Of a stretch of DNA of 64,000 nt, positions 39,575 through 52,010 are shown piece by piece. Source of the DNA: Strix aluco (taxonomy: Eukaryota; Chordata; Aves; Strigiformes; Strigidae); contig NC_133932.1 of NCBI RefSeq assembly GCF_031877795.1, forward strand, positions 93,416,994 to 93,480,993, given 5' to 3'. The notes under the pieces were generated by a model. It was not told where the DNA came from and made no database searches. It was given only the letters and a program-made list of their open reading frames with translations. Every line of letters starts with the position of its first letter. Position 1 is the stretch's first letter. Position numbers and translations under genes: made by a program.

Positions 39575-40621
39575 ATACCTGGACTTCAGTAAGGCCTTTG
39601 ACAATGTCTCACATAAGATCCTCATAGGCAAGTTGTTGATGTACAGGCTGGATGAGTAGTGAGATGAGTTGAAAACTGGCTGAACAACTGGGCCCAGAGG
39701 GTGGTGCTCAGAGGTGCAAAGTCTAGTTGTCAACCAGTAACTAGCAGTGTACACCAGTGGTCAATACTGGGTCCAATCTTGTTCAACATCCTGATCATTA
39801 ATGGGGCAGAGTGTACCCTCAGCATGTTTGCAGATGACACAAAACTGGGAGGGTGGCTGTTACACAAGAGGGTCATGCTGCCATCCAGAGGGACCTTGAC
39901 AGGGTGGTGAAATGAGCTGACAGGAACCTTATGAAGTCCAGCAAGGAGAAGTGCGAAGTCCTGCACCTGGGGAGAAATAACACTATGCATCCATATATTC
40001 TGAGGGCCACCCAGCTGGAAAGCATCTTGACAGAAAAAGATGTGGAGCTCCTGGTGAACATCAAATTCAACACAAACTAGCAGTGTGCCCTTGAGGCAAA
40101 GAAGGTGAATGGTATCCTGGGCTGCATTAGGCAAAGTATTGCCGGCAGGTTGAGGGAGATGGTCCTTCCCCTCTACCCAGGACCAGTGAGGCCACACCTG
40201 GAGTACTCTGTCTAGTACTGGACTCCTCACTACAAGAGATACATGGACACACTGGAGAGAGTCTAGCGAAGATGGAACTGAGATGGAACTTCTCATCTAT
40301 GAGGAAAGGCTGAGAGATGTGGGACTGTTTAGCCTGCAGAAGAGAAGGCTCAAGGTGGGGATCTTATCAATGTATATAAATACCTGAAGGGAGACTACAA
40401 AGAAGACAGAGCCAGATTTTTTTCAGTGGTGCCCAGTGACAGGACAACAGGTAATGGGACACAAACTGAAACACAGGAGGTTCCATCTGAACACCAGGAA
40501 ACATTTTTTCACTTTAAGGGTGACTGAGTCCTGGAACAGGTTTCCCAGAGAGGTTGTGGAGTCTCCATCTTTGGAGATAATCAAAAGTCATCTGAACTTA
40601 GTCCTGGGAGACTGGCTCTAG
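39575..40621 (+). pseudogene. CR1 ORF2 reverse-transcriptase pseudogene (C-terminal half)
   Basis: Readable pieces of the LINE reverse transcriptase. 39701-39910 encodes [11 protein letters not shown] and the intact catalytic box FADDTKLGG, with FADD at 39827-39838. 40436-40621 encodes the C-terminal pattern RRFHLNTRKHFFTLRV and [15 protein letters not shown]. Between these the frame shifts and is interrupted by stops (for example TAG codons near 40078 and 40213). The part around GVPQG is altered (DNA encodes [10 protein letters not shown]). No function is expected. An antisense open frame of 188 codons across 39730-40296 is a shadow without independent support. Confidence 0.92.
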
Positions 40622-40684
40622 GAGACTGGACCAAATGACCTACAGAGGTCTCTTCCAAACTCAACCATTCTGTGACTCTGTGAT
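39575..40684 (+). mobile_element. CR1 LINE, 5'-truncated, plus strand
   Basis: The 3' part of a CR1 element. It starts inside the reverse-transcriptase domain, where the DNA reads like CCTGGACTTCAGTAAGGCCTTTGAC (YLDFSKAFD region), and runs to the tail CATTCTGTGACTCTGTGATT. The copy is diverged, with several indels and a probable small deletion before 40281, where the RATKMIKGLE-coding region would be expected. No clear target-site duplication was seen. Endonuclease and ORF1 are missing. Its 5' edge is uncertain by some tens of bases. Confidence 0.95.
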
Positions 40685-41470
40685 TAGAGCATTCATCAAA
40701 GATGTGAACAACTTGGATTCAAGCCTTCCTCTGTCTGATTTCAAGTAAGGAACCTGGATCTTCCAGATGAGAATAAACTGCTACCTAGGCAAGACTTTGA
40801 GGTTCTTGTACTTCAGGGTTAGTTACAAAGCCTTGTATATGCTTTAAATACTATGGCCGAGGTTGTGGGGAGATAAACACAGGTCTTTTAAAAGTGCACT
40901 AATTCCCTGTTGAATCACTCCTCTTTACTCTGTGCCTTCTGAAGCATGCTAAGAAATTTATATTAATAAACATACTTGCAAGATTTCCTGCATAAACTGC
41001 TTAACTTCACTTCTTGTTTTGAATAAAAGGAGGTGCTTATCTGCACTCCCATGGGGAAAGAACTCTGACTCAGAAGTTTGTAATCATTCCCTTGAATCTC
41101 TCTTTTGTTACACTTTTTTACAGTGCAAACCAGCCTTCCCAGCTCACACCAGTAAAATACTGAGAAGACACAGCAACTTCTCCACCCATTCCCCATTCAT
41201 TCGACCTTGTCCCTGTAGTTTGGGCAAAGGAAAAAGTTGTTCTGAAGAGCCTACTTCAGAATAGAGTCACTACAAGGCAAGATAAAAAGGTACTCTGCCC
41301 ATTTTATTCACTGTGTGTTTCCACTGCATGAAAAATCTCTCTTTATTTTAACATTGTTAAAAAAGCAACAAATGACAGATAAGGTTTCATTCTGATTCTT
41401 GATTCCAATGAAAATGGTCTCCTGTGAGTATTGGACAAATGAGCAAACATTTAATTGAAAGACAGCTCAA

Positions 41471-41535
41471 ATGTAGAGGTGCCCATAAGCACCTAGGAAA
41501 ATTTAGGTGCCTCCAGGATTCTGGGCCAGGTGAGG
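41471..41535. repeat. Possible old reptile-type repeat fragment with inverted core
   Basis: GAGGTGCCCATAAGCACCTA then TTTAGGTGCCTCC. GCACCTA and TAGGTGC form a perfect 7-base inverted pair around a 9-base spacer. Text of the form TTTAGGTGCCTAAA is familiar from old reptile repeats, but the assignment is weak. Confidence 0.35.
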
Positions 41536-41760
41536 AGGGGTTATCCTACTATTATACAGAATAATAGAATGCTTATTTTATATCTGCAGCTCTGCCAACT
41601 CTTCCTGTACTTAAAACTCCAGCCCTGAGGTCATGTGAATGTGATCAGATCTAATTTTAAATAGAAAAAGGAAGTTTCTAGCATCATAGTTGAATAGAAA
41701 TCTTGAAAACAATAACTTTAAAGACCGAAAACAAAACCAAAAAGATAGAATTCATATTTG

Positions 41761-41812
41761 TATGTGTGTGTACATTACTTATATATATATACACATATGT
41801 ATACGCATACTT
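41761..41812. repeat. Mixed TG/TA dinucleotide repeat
   Basis: TATGTGTGTG, then a perfect (TA) run at 41780-41790, then ACACATATGTATACGCATAC. Similar short TA-rich text recurs near 41921-41938 and 42966-43010. Confidence 0.85.
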
Positions 41813-42159
41813 ATAACTAACTCTGGTTATGAAGATGGTCTTTGTTTTCTTTAAGGCCATACCTCGCCACATTTTATAGTGTGGGCTGGTAAACCTGTGT
41901 CCACCAATTTTTGGTACAGACTATATATGTATATATACCTAGTTGATGAATGAACTTCAACCCATGCAATAATTAAATATTACCTTAAGAAAACTATGAA
42001 AATCATTGTCCAAATTGCAGTTTCCCAATGCAATAGAGAGAGATGGTTTTGGTTTTACTGATGTGAACATCAAAAACTATAGGACTGCCAGTATTATAAA
42101 ATGAAGCTAGTTTAAAGTTTCATCGTTGGAGCCTCTCAGAACCTCATCTAACTTCAGCA

Positions 42160-42400
42160 AATAAAACCTAGGCTGTGCATTTACTAAAATGAAAAAATAT
42201 ATAGTCTACACACATTATTTTATTGTTTAAATGGTTCTCATTCATGTTTCATTTCAATAATATTTCCCCAGCTTGTAAAGCTTATGTTACATTGAGCTCC
42301 TCTTTAAATTCACAATGCATAAAACTGCCAGGTGGCCTAATAACAGAGTGCATTAACAGATTGAACTATAAATCAGATGGTTGTGTTCACATACTGTAAA
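42160..42400. promoter_or_regulatory. Weak candidate conserved non-coding block
   Basis: A non-coding block with TTCATTTCAATAATATTTCCCC, a TAAATTCACAATGCATAAAA element and CAGGTGG E-box-like text. It has no recognised repeat and no frame of note. The regulatory call is only an impression. Confidence 0.15.
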
Positions 42401-43096
42401 AACACCACCATTTTCTTTCAGATCTGAGTTTGTACACAGATTCCTCAGAGAGTGTGATTGCTCTCAAATATTAGAAAAGCCCATATAGCTCAATTTTAAC
42501 ATTAAGATTGATTTTATATTTCAAACATAAAATTGTTCTCTTCAATCCTACCAGAAAATGTACGCAAAATATGATCTAGTTTTGACACAGGAAAGAAAGG
42601 AATGGAAAAAAAAAAAAAGAGTTTAAATGTTTTCACTGATGCCACAGAAAGAATGTGACTCTAAACTGAAAGTACAACTTGCAGCCTTTGTTACCACTGA
42701 AAAATATGTGACCTAGAAGAACTGAACCTCTCAAAAAGCATCAAAACAAGCATAGGTTAAGAATATTCTGGTGAGTGCTATATAATAATTTCTAGTGAAC
42801 ACATCGACTGGATTCTTAAAATTAATCTTTTCAGTGAGTTTCATTTTGGTTTCCATAACTAAAACATAGTAAATTTATTTCCATGGGACTAGAAACACTG
42901 AATAAATCTGAAAAAGATAAAGCTTTATTTTAGAAACCTTTAAGAATAGGAAGAGGCCATTATTTGTATATTTGTATATATACATATCACTTATACACAT
43001 CTATGTATAAAAAAATAATTAAAGCAGAAATCATATTTTTTCTGATATTTTGTTTCCAGAAGAGGGAAAGCTACAGTGAAATCTAGCTGCTGAGGT

Positions 43097-43225
43097 TCAT
43101 AAAGTCATAGGGTAATTCACATTACAGGGGAATTCAGGAGGTCATTTAGTCCAATCTTCTGCTCAAAACAGGGTCAGCTGTGATGAAGTCAAAAAGGGTC
43201 AAAGTCAGGTCTTTAGGCAGTTTTT
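43097..43225 (-). mobile_element. Old CR1 3'-end relic, minus strand
   Basis: AAAGTCATAGGGTAATTCAC, ATTACAGGGG, GAGGTCATTTAGTCCAATC and CTGCTCAAAACAGGGTCAGC match the reverse-oriented CR1 3' end (usual form: ATCATCTAGTCCAACCTCCTGCTCAAAGCAGGGTCA). Only the last 100 or so bases of the element remain. It is diverged and carries no coding sequence. Confidence 0.75.
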
Positions 43226-43267
43226 TTTGCTTCAAAACACTGGATACACCATCTGTTTTTCAGTATC

Positions 43268-43284
43268 TATTATTATTATTATTA
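43268..43284. repeat. (TAT)n microsatellite
   Basis: Five TAT units plus a partial unit, perfect. Confidence 0.9.
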
Positions 43285-46200
43285 CAATATATGCATGGTG
43301 CATTTGTGGCTAAGAGAACTAACTAGGATCATTCTAACTGCTAACTCTGAATAAGATTGCAGAATCTCATCTCAAGGAGCTTGCAATCTAAGAAAAATAT
43401 GTATATAGAAATAGCAATAAATATGTGGTTAACATTTATGTGCCAAGCCATGTGAGATACCTCTTTTGAGAGGAAATACTTAGAAAAATAAAGGAATCAC
43501 AATCTCATTCAGTAAAAGAAAATTATTTTCATCAAGTGAGTGAAAACTATAAATCTATACCCCAGAGGCTCTCATCAAGCAGAAATTTGTCAGAAGTAGG
43601 ACACCAGAAAATAAATAATGGCTATTCAAATAACGATGAAACAGAATAGCAGCTCAGGATGTTACAGTCTGAATTTTTCCTTTGTGTATGGGGTATTTAT
43701 ATCTTTCTATATGACTGTAAAAGATATAGGAAAGACTGGATGCAAATAAAAAAAAAAAAGATATTAACAATGTTGGTGTGGTTTTTAGAGAAGCAGCTCT
43801 TACAGTTTTTTAATGTTTAGGGGTTTTGTGTGTAACCTCTGGGTCAAAGACCATGGATAAAATTTTAAAAACACCCAGATGACTTAAGAAAAATATCATT
43901 TTTTGAAGTGCTAAATAGTTCAACTTCTACAACTTTCAGTGTTACCTAAGAAATCTTAAGGTTTTCTGTTGGGCTTTCAGGAAAGAGAATGGCATGAAAA
44001 ATAAAGAATAATTTAAGACAGTAAATTTTTTGGACATAGATGACAAGTTCAGTCCTTACAACCCCTGAAATGCTACCTCAACTTATTTTTAAGTTTTCCA
44101 GAGGATGTTTCCCATGAGAATATTTGCATCCCTCTAACGTTTTTCACAATGTACAACCATGTATCACAATGCTAAAGGTAGAATCATCCTCCAAAATTAA
44201 CAGCATAAAATTACAACGTTGAAACCCCTTTGTAGGTGCTCCTGCTGTTAAAGGCTATTCTAGACAAAAGGAAGTTTATGACTGTTCATCCTGTGAAAGT
44301 AGATAAGAAATCAAGAATAGGATTCATCTCAGTCTACCTTAGACATTTAAAAAATTATGTTCTCAATGTACATGTACTCAATCAAATAACTTAGTTTCTT
44401 AGTTCATTCCTGGGTCTCAGTTGCATAGCTTGTCACATCACTTCACTCCTAAACTGTTTGGTTTGGGGTTTTTTGTTAACTATTTTGTTATCTCCAAAAC
44501 AAAACAGGTTTGATTTTGGTGGCAGTTTGTGTCAGTAGTCATGCCCAAAACATAGACTAGGCAAGACTGAGCCAGCCTTGGCTTTCTCTGACACATATGG
44601 TTCCAAAACTCTTCCTCAAATATTACTATACACCTTCCAGTCAGGCCTCGGGGTATGAAATGTACCTCAGTTTTGTGTTATAAACACGCCATCATGATAA
44701 CCTGCAACACAGATTTCACATAATTTCAAACTCTTTGAAACAGATGAACCAAAAAAAAAATGTTTTAGATTTACAGGGGTAACACACAGGGATAGGGGTC
44801 ACATGTTACCAAGTGCGTTGTGGATGGAAACAAGCTGCTTCAAAGGAGCCTACTCATGAGCAGTGTGAAAGGGAACCTTGCAAACATGAACCACTTGTAC
44901 TACTTGGCCTGAATAAATACGTTTACTAATAGAGTCCTCAGGAGTGTACATGGGTGTTGTTAGGAGTACATATAGCACTGATCTAAGTTACTAACTCCGG
45001 TTTCCCTTATCATCAAGGGAACTGACCAGTTTAGACTTAAGCAATTAATCTGTAAATGCCTAAAATGGATGAGATCAGTCCCATCACCAGTGTAAATCAT
45101 GACAATATAAGGAATATGCATCTCAATGAGTATACAGTAAACTTTGGGAATTAAAAAATATATTTAAGATTAGAAGTATTACATAATTAGCAAAAAGTTT
45201 AAAAATGGCTTAGAAGCAACAGGTGGGGAATAAGAGATGCAGACAAGCACAGAATTGCTGGTTTGGGGACTGTTGTTGCAACAAGCTGTGGGTTTTCATT
45301 CTCTAAACCCAGAAGCTTTATTTAATTTAGCAGTTCATCCAGTTCTGGTCTTCGGTGCCTTCTTCCATCTACTTAAAGGCATTTTTCTACAAACATTACA
45401 TTTTAAATAAGCATTTCCAAATCCACTGTGCTGGTCCAGCTCGCGCAGGCATAGGCTAGGGAAGGTGCTCTGTCGGTCACTGTGCTTCATTTTTCTGAGT
45501 GACAAAGAAAATTATTAGAGAACTGGGGTGTGTGTCTATACTGTGGTTAGACTAATGTAACACACAAATGCAGAGACACTGCCATGAAAAAAAATCTGCC
45601 TTTGCCCAAAAGATCCAAGTCTAAAAGGAGACACCAGGAGCTGAAGCAATCTTACTAAATGATCCTAATACAACCACCAAACTGGGAAATTTGAGTCATT
45701 GTTTGTATAGCTACCCCATAGATGCACAGCTGCCTGCCAAAGGATTGCAATTTAAATGCTTTTACTCTCACAAGGTCAGTTGTGGTTATTCCTCTTGTTG
45801 GGACCCTGGAGCATGGGTTGGAACAGCACAAATGAATCAGGCCTGTAATATGCAGGCTTCAGCTCTTTATCATCTGACTGTACACTGTTGATGTCTCTCC
45901 TTTGGTTTTTAAACAGACAACACTCCCATATAGAAGAAATCAAGGTAAAGAAATCCTTATTTTAGAAGTGGACATAAAAATGAATATATAATAACCTCAG
46001 AATGGTGATATGGTGATACACCCAGCCCTGCTACAACTCTGCTTGTTTCGCATTCTTCCACACATTTCACACACCTGTAGCTTTTCACTATGATGTGGGA
46101 ACACTTTCAGGTTCAAAGGTATCATAAAATATACAAGAGCTGATATTTACAGTTATAAGTGTAGCAAAGTGATGCCCTTTAGCACTGCACAACATGAAAT

Positions 46201-49056
46201 TTAAATAATGATGATCATAAGAAAGCTTAGAACAAGGAAGCACAAAGCAAAGGAGTTCAGTTAATGACTGCAATTTGCAATTGCTCAAGCCTTTATAGAA
46301 TTTTGTTTCTTCATTTTAATTTGCATTTCTACAGTAACAAAAGGTATTTATCTCAGCACATGTACCTCAGGAAATTATTTAAAAATCCAGTTAATCTGAA
46401 TACTCAAAATAACCAGCACCTTCAATGTATGCTACTGGATAACTGTTTAACTCAAACAGTAGCTGAAGTCCACATATTAATTCTCTGATGCTACTCTGTT
46501 CTTAACTCCTCTAATCTCTTCCTCTGTGTGACCAAAAGTCTCTGACATTCTCTTTTTCTTTCTAGAGTTTGTAATGATTTATTTTTTAAAAGAGCCAAGA
46601 CTGGATCACACAAAATTTAAAGATTCTAGTCATAATGGGTGTGATGAGTTTGTTGTCCTTCTAAACAGACAAAATTCCATGCAAAAAATAGGCAATCTAA
46701 TGATGACGCAAGTTGGGTATGAACCCCTCTCCCATTTTCACAGTTACAAGACCTAGTGCCTTTCTGCATGTTTTACATTGCATCACAAGGCATGCAGATT
46801 AACAATGAACTATAAAGCATGCTGAGATAGTTGCCGAAATATATTTTTGTTTCTTTGTTTACTGTTTTCAGCTAATGCATTCTTGATATCTAACATTCAA
46901 TGCAAGTATTTATTCAGCTTCATTTAATTTCTTATTATGTCCTGCTTTTTTGTCAATAGTGCATTTGGAGAGCATATTTCCAATGCTCTGAACAATAAGA
47001 TTCTTACTGCTGATGTCTTGACAGAAATTGTGATATTGATGCCAAGTTGTGGGTATTGATCTAAATTTGTTTCTTGCCCATACCAAGTCAAAGAGGCAGT
47101 ATACGGGTTGTTTCTTCTAGTGCTGTCTTGTGCTGTACTGTTCTGGGCTGGAATGACTTTGTGTTACTGAACCATATATATCCAATGATCTAGAGCTTAC
47201 CATGGATTTTTTTATTGATATCCATGATTTGCTCTCAAGGAACAATTCAGATTTTTCCTCTGATTTCATGGAGAGTTGGTAGCTTATAAAAAACTCAGAA
47301 GATGACAGGAAGCACAAGGATTTCAATAAAGGGATTTGTGAGGGTATGAAGTTTTAGTTGCTCTCTGCTTCTAGATATGCAAAGGTCTGTACACCCACAG
47401 CAAATCACAGCACTGAGAGCTGATGGAGTCTATGTGTACAACCTTCAACCAGGAACAACCAAAGTTGATGTGATGCAACGCATGGCTCTAAATATGCAAG
47501 TAAAGGCTGATACGCATAAGAAGTGTCACAAATGTCCAGAACAACTCAGCAGACCCCATCTGACATACTCACATGAGATCTGGGGTTGTTTTTAGAAACT
47601 GCCACAGGAAGAAACATAGTCAAGTCATGATAACCATAAAGAAGAAAAAAAAATATTTGAAAGAGGTAACTTAAAGCCAGAAAGCCTATTTCATAAAATC
47701 TACTGGATCAAAAAATCTACCCGAACAAACTTTGAAGCCAACCCTAGAGCAGAAATTTGCACCTCTTTCAATCATGAAAGAGTTAGAAGAAATTTACACA
47801 AAGCTGAAGAAAGCAAATGGAGAAATATAAGTGGATTTTCTAGGAAGAATCAAAACAAAATAAATATAGTGCAGGAAGAGAAGCAGAGGACTATGGAAAG
47901 GCAAGCATCAGTAGATACGAATCTAGCAAGAAAAAAGAATCTTTTGGTAGTGTTAACACATTAAAATCAACTTGCAGTGGTAAGAGCAAGTATTAAAAAG
48001 CTATACACTACTAAAACAAGCATGACTGAGACCAGAAATGGTCCCTTTCAACCAGAGGCTAAGGCAGTTGAAGACCAGTGATGGAAGCAGTGTGCTCTAA
48101 ATGTCAGATACTAAAAATCAAAATATTAGTGAGCAGGATGGGAGTAGGCTTTTCTTAGGGAAAAAATGGAATAACAGATAGAAAGCTCTGAAAGTTACAA
48201 GCCTGTAGAGTCAGAAAGAAACAAATATCAAAACCTGGCAGATATCATCTACTGTATACCTATTTAGAAAATCATGCAATAATGACTATTCACAAAGACA
48301 TATGGAAAGTAATCTGGTATGATCCCCAATTCCAGGAAAAAGAACCTATAAAACCGTTACTCCACCTGCCTAGTTAGTCATTGGAAAGAAATGCTATGAC
48401 ATAATTTCCTGAACAATCACCATCTCTGGAGGAAATATTATTAGCAGAAAAAAATTAAAAGGTTTAATGAGTGGGCATTATGCAACAGAACAGATTTTCA
48501 GTCTAGAATATCACCTTACGTTGCTTCATTTTTTGTCTTTGTGTAGTATCCTGTTTGGTTTTGGGGGGGAGTGGTACATATGCTATGAGCTCTTTGAGAC
48601 AAGGAAAACTGAGTATAAACACCTACAGTACAGAGATGTGCTCTGGTTTACAGTCAGTGGTGAGAAATAAGCAAGTTTAGTCAACAAGTTATCTTATTCT
48701 AAAGTAACATCTAAAATAGGTTAGATATACAATGATAATCATGTCTCCGAATAGATTCTTTCCTTTGATAATGAGTGACAAGTGACCAAGTCAGACAAAA
48801 CACATTTAGATCTTAAATGCCTAAATTAGAAAGATAAAACCCACTCAAGTCCCTGGTTTGTATTTTTTTAACACTAACAGTGCAGTTTTGATGTTTTCTT
48901 AGGGCTTCTAGGCCTCCTGCAATACATCTAAATGAACAGAATTCAACAGGCAAAACAAAATCAATGGTAAGGTCAAAGCAATGAGCTAAGAAGGGACTGT
49001 TTGCCACAGACTTTTGAAAGGCTGGGTGGAAGGAAAAAGCAGTAGTTGAGGCATGG

Positions 49057-49074
49057 AAAAAAAAAAAAAAAAAA
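49057..49074. repeat. Poly(A) run, 18 bases, flanked by GCATGG
   Basis: A18 immediately preceded and followed by GCATGG. The flanking direct repeat is only six bases and no retroposed body lies between the copies, so a slippage origin is most likely. Confidence 0.85.
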
Positions 49075-50803
49075 GCATGGATTCATCTTTTCTATGTCTT
49101 TTTACCTCTGGGTGAGACCCTTGCAGTAACCATTATTGAAATTTGTCTTTGCTGATTTGAACTTTTCAAAGGGTACGATGACATAATTCTCTGTAGTTTT
49201 CACTTGAGCTCTGAGAAAAACAGCAATCATAGTTTATATCAGATTGGTTCTTTCCTGGCACAGAAGTAATTTTGAACCACGCTCAGATAGTATGTCCTGT
49301 CTGATGCTCCACTGCAGTATCTGGTAGGATTAGACTCTCTGACATTTGTAGTGATTAATCTCAAACAGATGAGAAGCTCTCACAGGTGGCTTTCTGCACC
49401 ACTGACAGACAACTTAAGGTTCTTGGTTTTGAAGTTGTTTTTTCTTTTTCCCCAATGAGGCATTTTGGGAATGTCTTCATTATTTTTGAATAGCACATTT
49501 TAAATTTTTTTCAGTATCCACCGAGTTACCTATATTTTCTTTACCCAGTTGCCTGTGTTTAGATAATTTTTCTATATGTTAACACATATTAATAGTAGAA
49601 TCTGTAGTATTCGGCATGAAGCCTGTTTTCTCATGGTTGAAACAGAGATTTCAGACTATTATGAAAATGTCAGAATACTACTATAAATAAGACTCACTGT
49701 ATTATCTTTGGTCCAGTGGAGATTTATAGATGCATTCCTGCTTCATCATACTGTCTTTCAAAAAGGGAGGTACTAAATTGAATGTTCTGGATATTTCTAG
49801 GTACTGACAGTGCAGAAGAGAGAATCTCAGGGTGGGGGGCTGTTACCATTGTTCTTTATCTCTAATAAACCCCGTTGTGATAGTTAATGAATTGACTCTA
49901 ATGAAAATGTCTATAAGAGATTGCTGAATGTGTGTTACAAACCATTATGACCTTCACTGTATCATATCACCCTAAATATTTCTTCCTTTCAAAAGCACTA
50001 TAGGTTGTAACAAAATACAGTCACTCTTTAAAAGGTCAATGCAGTGGAAAGTCACTGGAGTCAGACTGGAATAACTGCACAAGCCAACCTGGCTGAACTT
50101 GTTTTGTCTGAATGTTAATCAAATCTGTATCTTCATATAAACTTTTGTGCTTGCTTAGCCTTGTTTTAAAAACAACACCTTCTAGCAGTTGGGATCAAAT
50201 CCAATTTTACACAATTTAAGGATGAACTATATAAATATTACTTAGCATGAAGATGAAAAGTAGAATTACACTTCTAACAGTGAATATATTTATCCCAAAA
50301 TATTGCTCAATAACATAATTGCAACAGTAATCATTTTAATTAAAAATACCTTCTAATCCCTATATGTTTTAGAATAGGGAAAGAAAATCTCTGCCACAAA
50401 TATATATGGATGCACAGAATAACAACCATCTTCAGGAAGAAGACAATAATGCTGTTATTGATGGTTATTCATCAGCTTTACGATGGAAAAAGCACTAAAT
50501 GTTTGGATTGGAAAAAAGGAGTAAAGTTTTATATTTATTGACTTTTTTATAATTGCAGTATGTAAGATTATTTAAAATATATGTTGATATTAAGAACCTT
50601 CATTTCAATTAACCATCTTAGATTATGGACCAGAGCCTATCAACAAATCAGTCTCAGTGTGTCAGGTTAGGTATCTCAAGAGGGACACCTGAAATTGTGC
50701 CTCACATTAAAAAAAAAAATTACTATTAAAACAATCTGAGACCAAACGTGTTTTCATTGCATTTGGAAAGGTTCAGGCATTAAGGATGCAGATTAAGACG
50801 CAC

Positions 50804-50831
50804 CTTGGCTATAACCTAGGCTATAGCCAAG
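50804..50831. repeat. Short perfect inverted repeat (10-base stem)
   Basis: CTTGGCTATA at 50804-50813 pairs exactly with TATAGCCAAG at 50822-50831 across an 8-base loop (ACCTAGGC) that itself contains the palindrome CCTAGG. Too short for a microRNA precursor. No flanking repeat was recognised. Confidence 0.8.
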
Positions 50832-51879
50832 TCTGCTCCATTAACATGAAATCCAGATTATTTCTCCTTATTCACACTGTGTGATGAGACTTTCAAAACT
50901 GAAAGAGTGAAAATCACCTTTCTTCAATAAACTCCATATAAATTAGACGTTGTTAAAACACCGCGCAGAGTGCATCAGAGGGAAGGCCAAGCATTAGGTA
51001 TCTGGAATAGGAAAGAACAGTAACCTTTAAGTGTCTTGTCTTTCATGTTAATAATATCGAATTTAGTGAGTCCTTCCCAATGTTTTACTTGCAGAGCAAA
51101 TATTTTCTCTTTCAGTTATTGAACTCATGGTGTGATGTCAGCTAACAGCACCTTCAATTTCTTTAACTAATGAATAAAGATCACCAGAAAAGTGATGAAC
51201 TACTACAAAGTTTGAAAGGAGGGTGAGACAAATGAGTTTTTACATGAAGTTCAGAGGTTATCTCCTGGGTTTTTTGAAGATAAGTAATGTGGGTTTGACT
51301 TTGGTAGATGTAGGCACATAGAGTTATTATTATGTCTAAGAAAGGATCTGCATGATTTTAGTGAGAGAATGGGGTAAAATTCAGCTGACCTGGCTGGAGA
51401 ATATTTGCAGTCTGGTACTACACAGAAAGGGGAAATGTTCATGAAAAGTTGCTTCTGTTTTCATTTTTATTATGTTAATAATGATTAATAACAATTTAGA
51501 GAGAAATTTTAAATGTCACTGAATTTTTTACTGATCTGGCATTTACAGTTTCAGCAGCACTCAGCTGGGTGTTTTCCTTCCTTGTAGGATCTAAATACAA
51601 TGATCAATGCACTTGCCAACTCTAACCACAGTAGAGTTTCCCAGAGATTAGTCTACCCTAATCTAGGAGTCTAATAGCAGTTTATACTCTAGTAACCTCA
51701 GTACTGTCTTACAGTCTCCTTGTGGAAGCAGAAAGAAGAATTTGGAAAGAAATTGGAATGAAATAGTCACCTGCTGAGGGTGATATCGAGTGAGTTTGAT
51801 TTAACTTGGGCTGGGTGGATCTCCTCTTTATTTGTTTACAAGCAGCTATTCATTTTCATCACTGCAAATGAAAGAAATG

Positions 51880-52010
51880 ATCAGTGGGATTAGTAAATTG
51901 TTAATTTGCATGATTGTTAGGGATAGATGAAAGACAGATGTCATTATAATTTGGCACATGTGGGGTCCTTGCCTTTAAATTCATGGCTGTTGTAACATTA
52001 TATCTTAAGC
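51880..52010. promoter_or_regulatory. Weak candidate regulatory block with octamer-like motif
   Basis: Contains TTAATTTGCATG (ATTTGCAT is the POU octamer core on one strand), GATTAGTAAATTG and a CACATGTG E-box-like site within about 100 bases. There is no repeat or coding frame. Function is inferred only. Confidence 0.15.

Larger units (their letters stand above)
40685..42159. other. Unique AT-rich intergenic DNA
   Basis: No gene. It contains a dinucleotide-type repeat near 41.78 kb and a possible old-repeat fragment at 41.47-41.53 kb, both listed separately. Confidence 0.5.

Noticed and set aside
39730..40296. 188-codon open frame on the minus strand
   Set aside because: It lies antisense to the CR1 reverse-transcriptase remnant, where the + strand shows clear RT motifs. 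It is a shadow frame.
45425..45490. CTGTGCTGGTCCAGCTCGCGCAGGC, GC-rich and resembling an LTR edge
   Set aside because: No partner repeat or retroviral sequence nearby. Probably unique DNA.
47377..47595. 72-codon frame with a CHKCPEQ-like cysteine pair
   Set aside because: There is no full zinc-binding pattern and no known domain. Likely chance.
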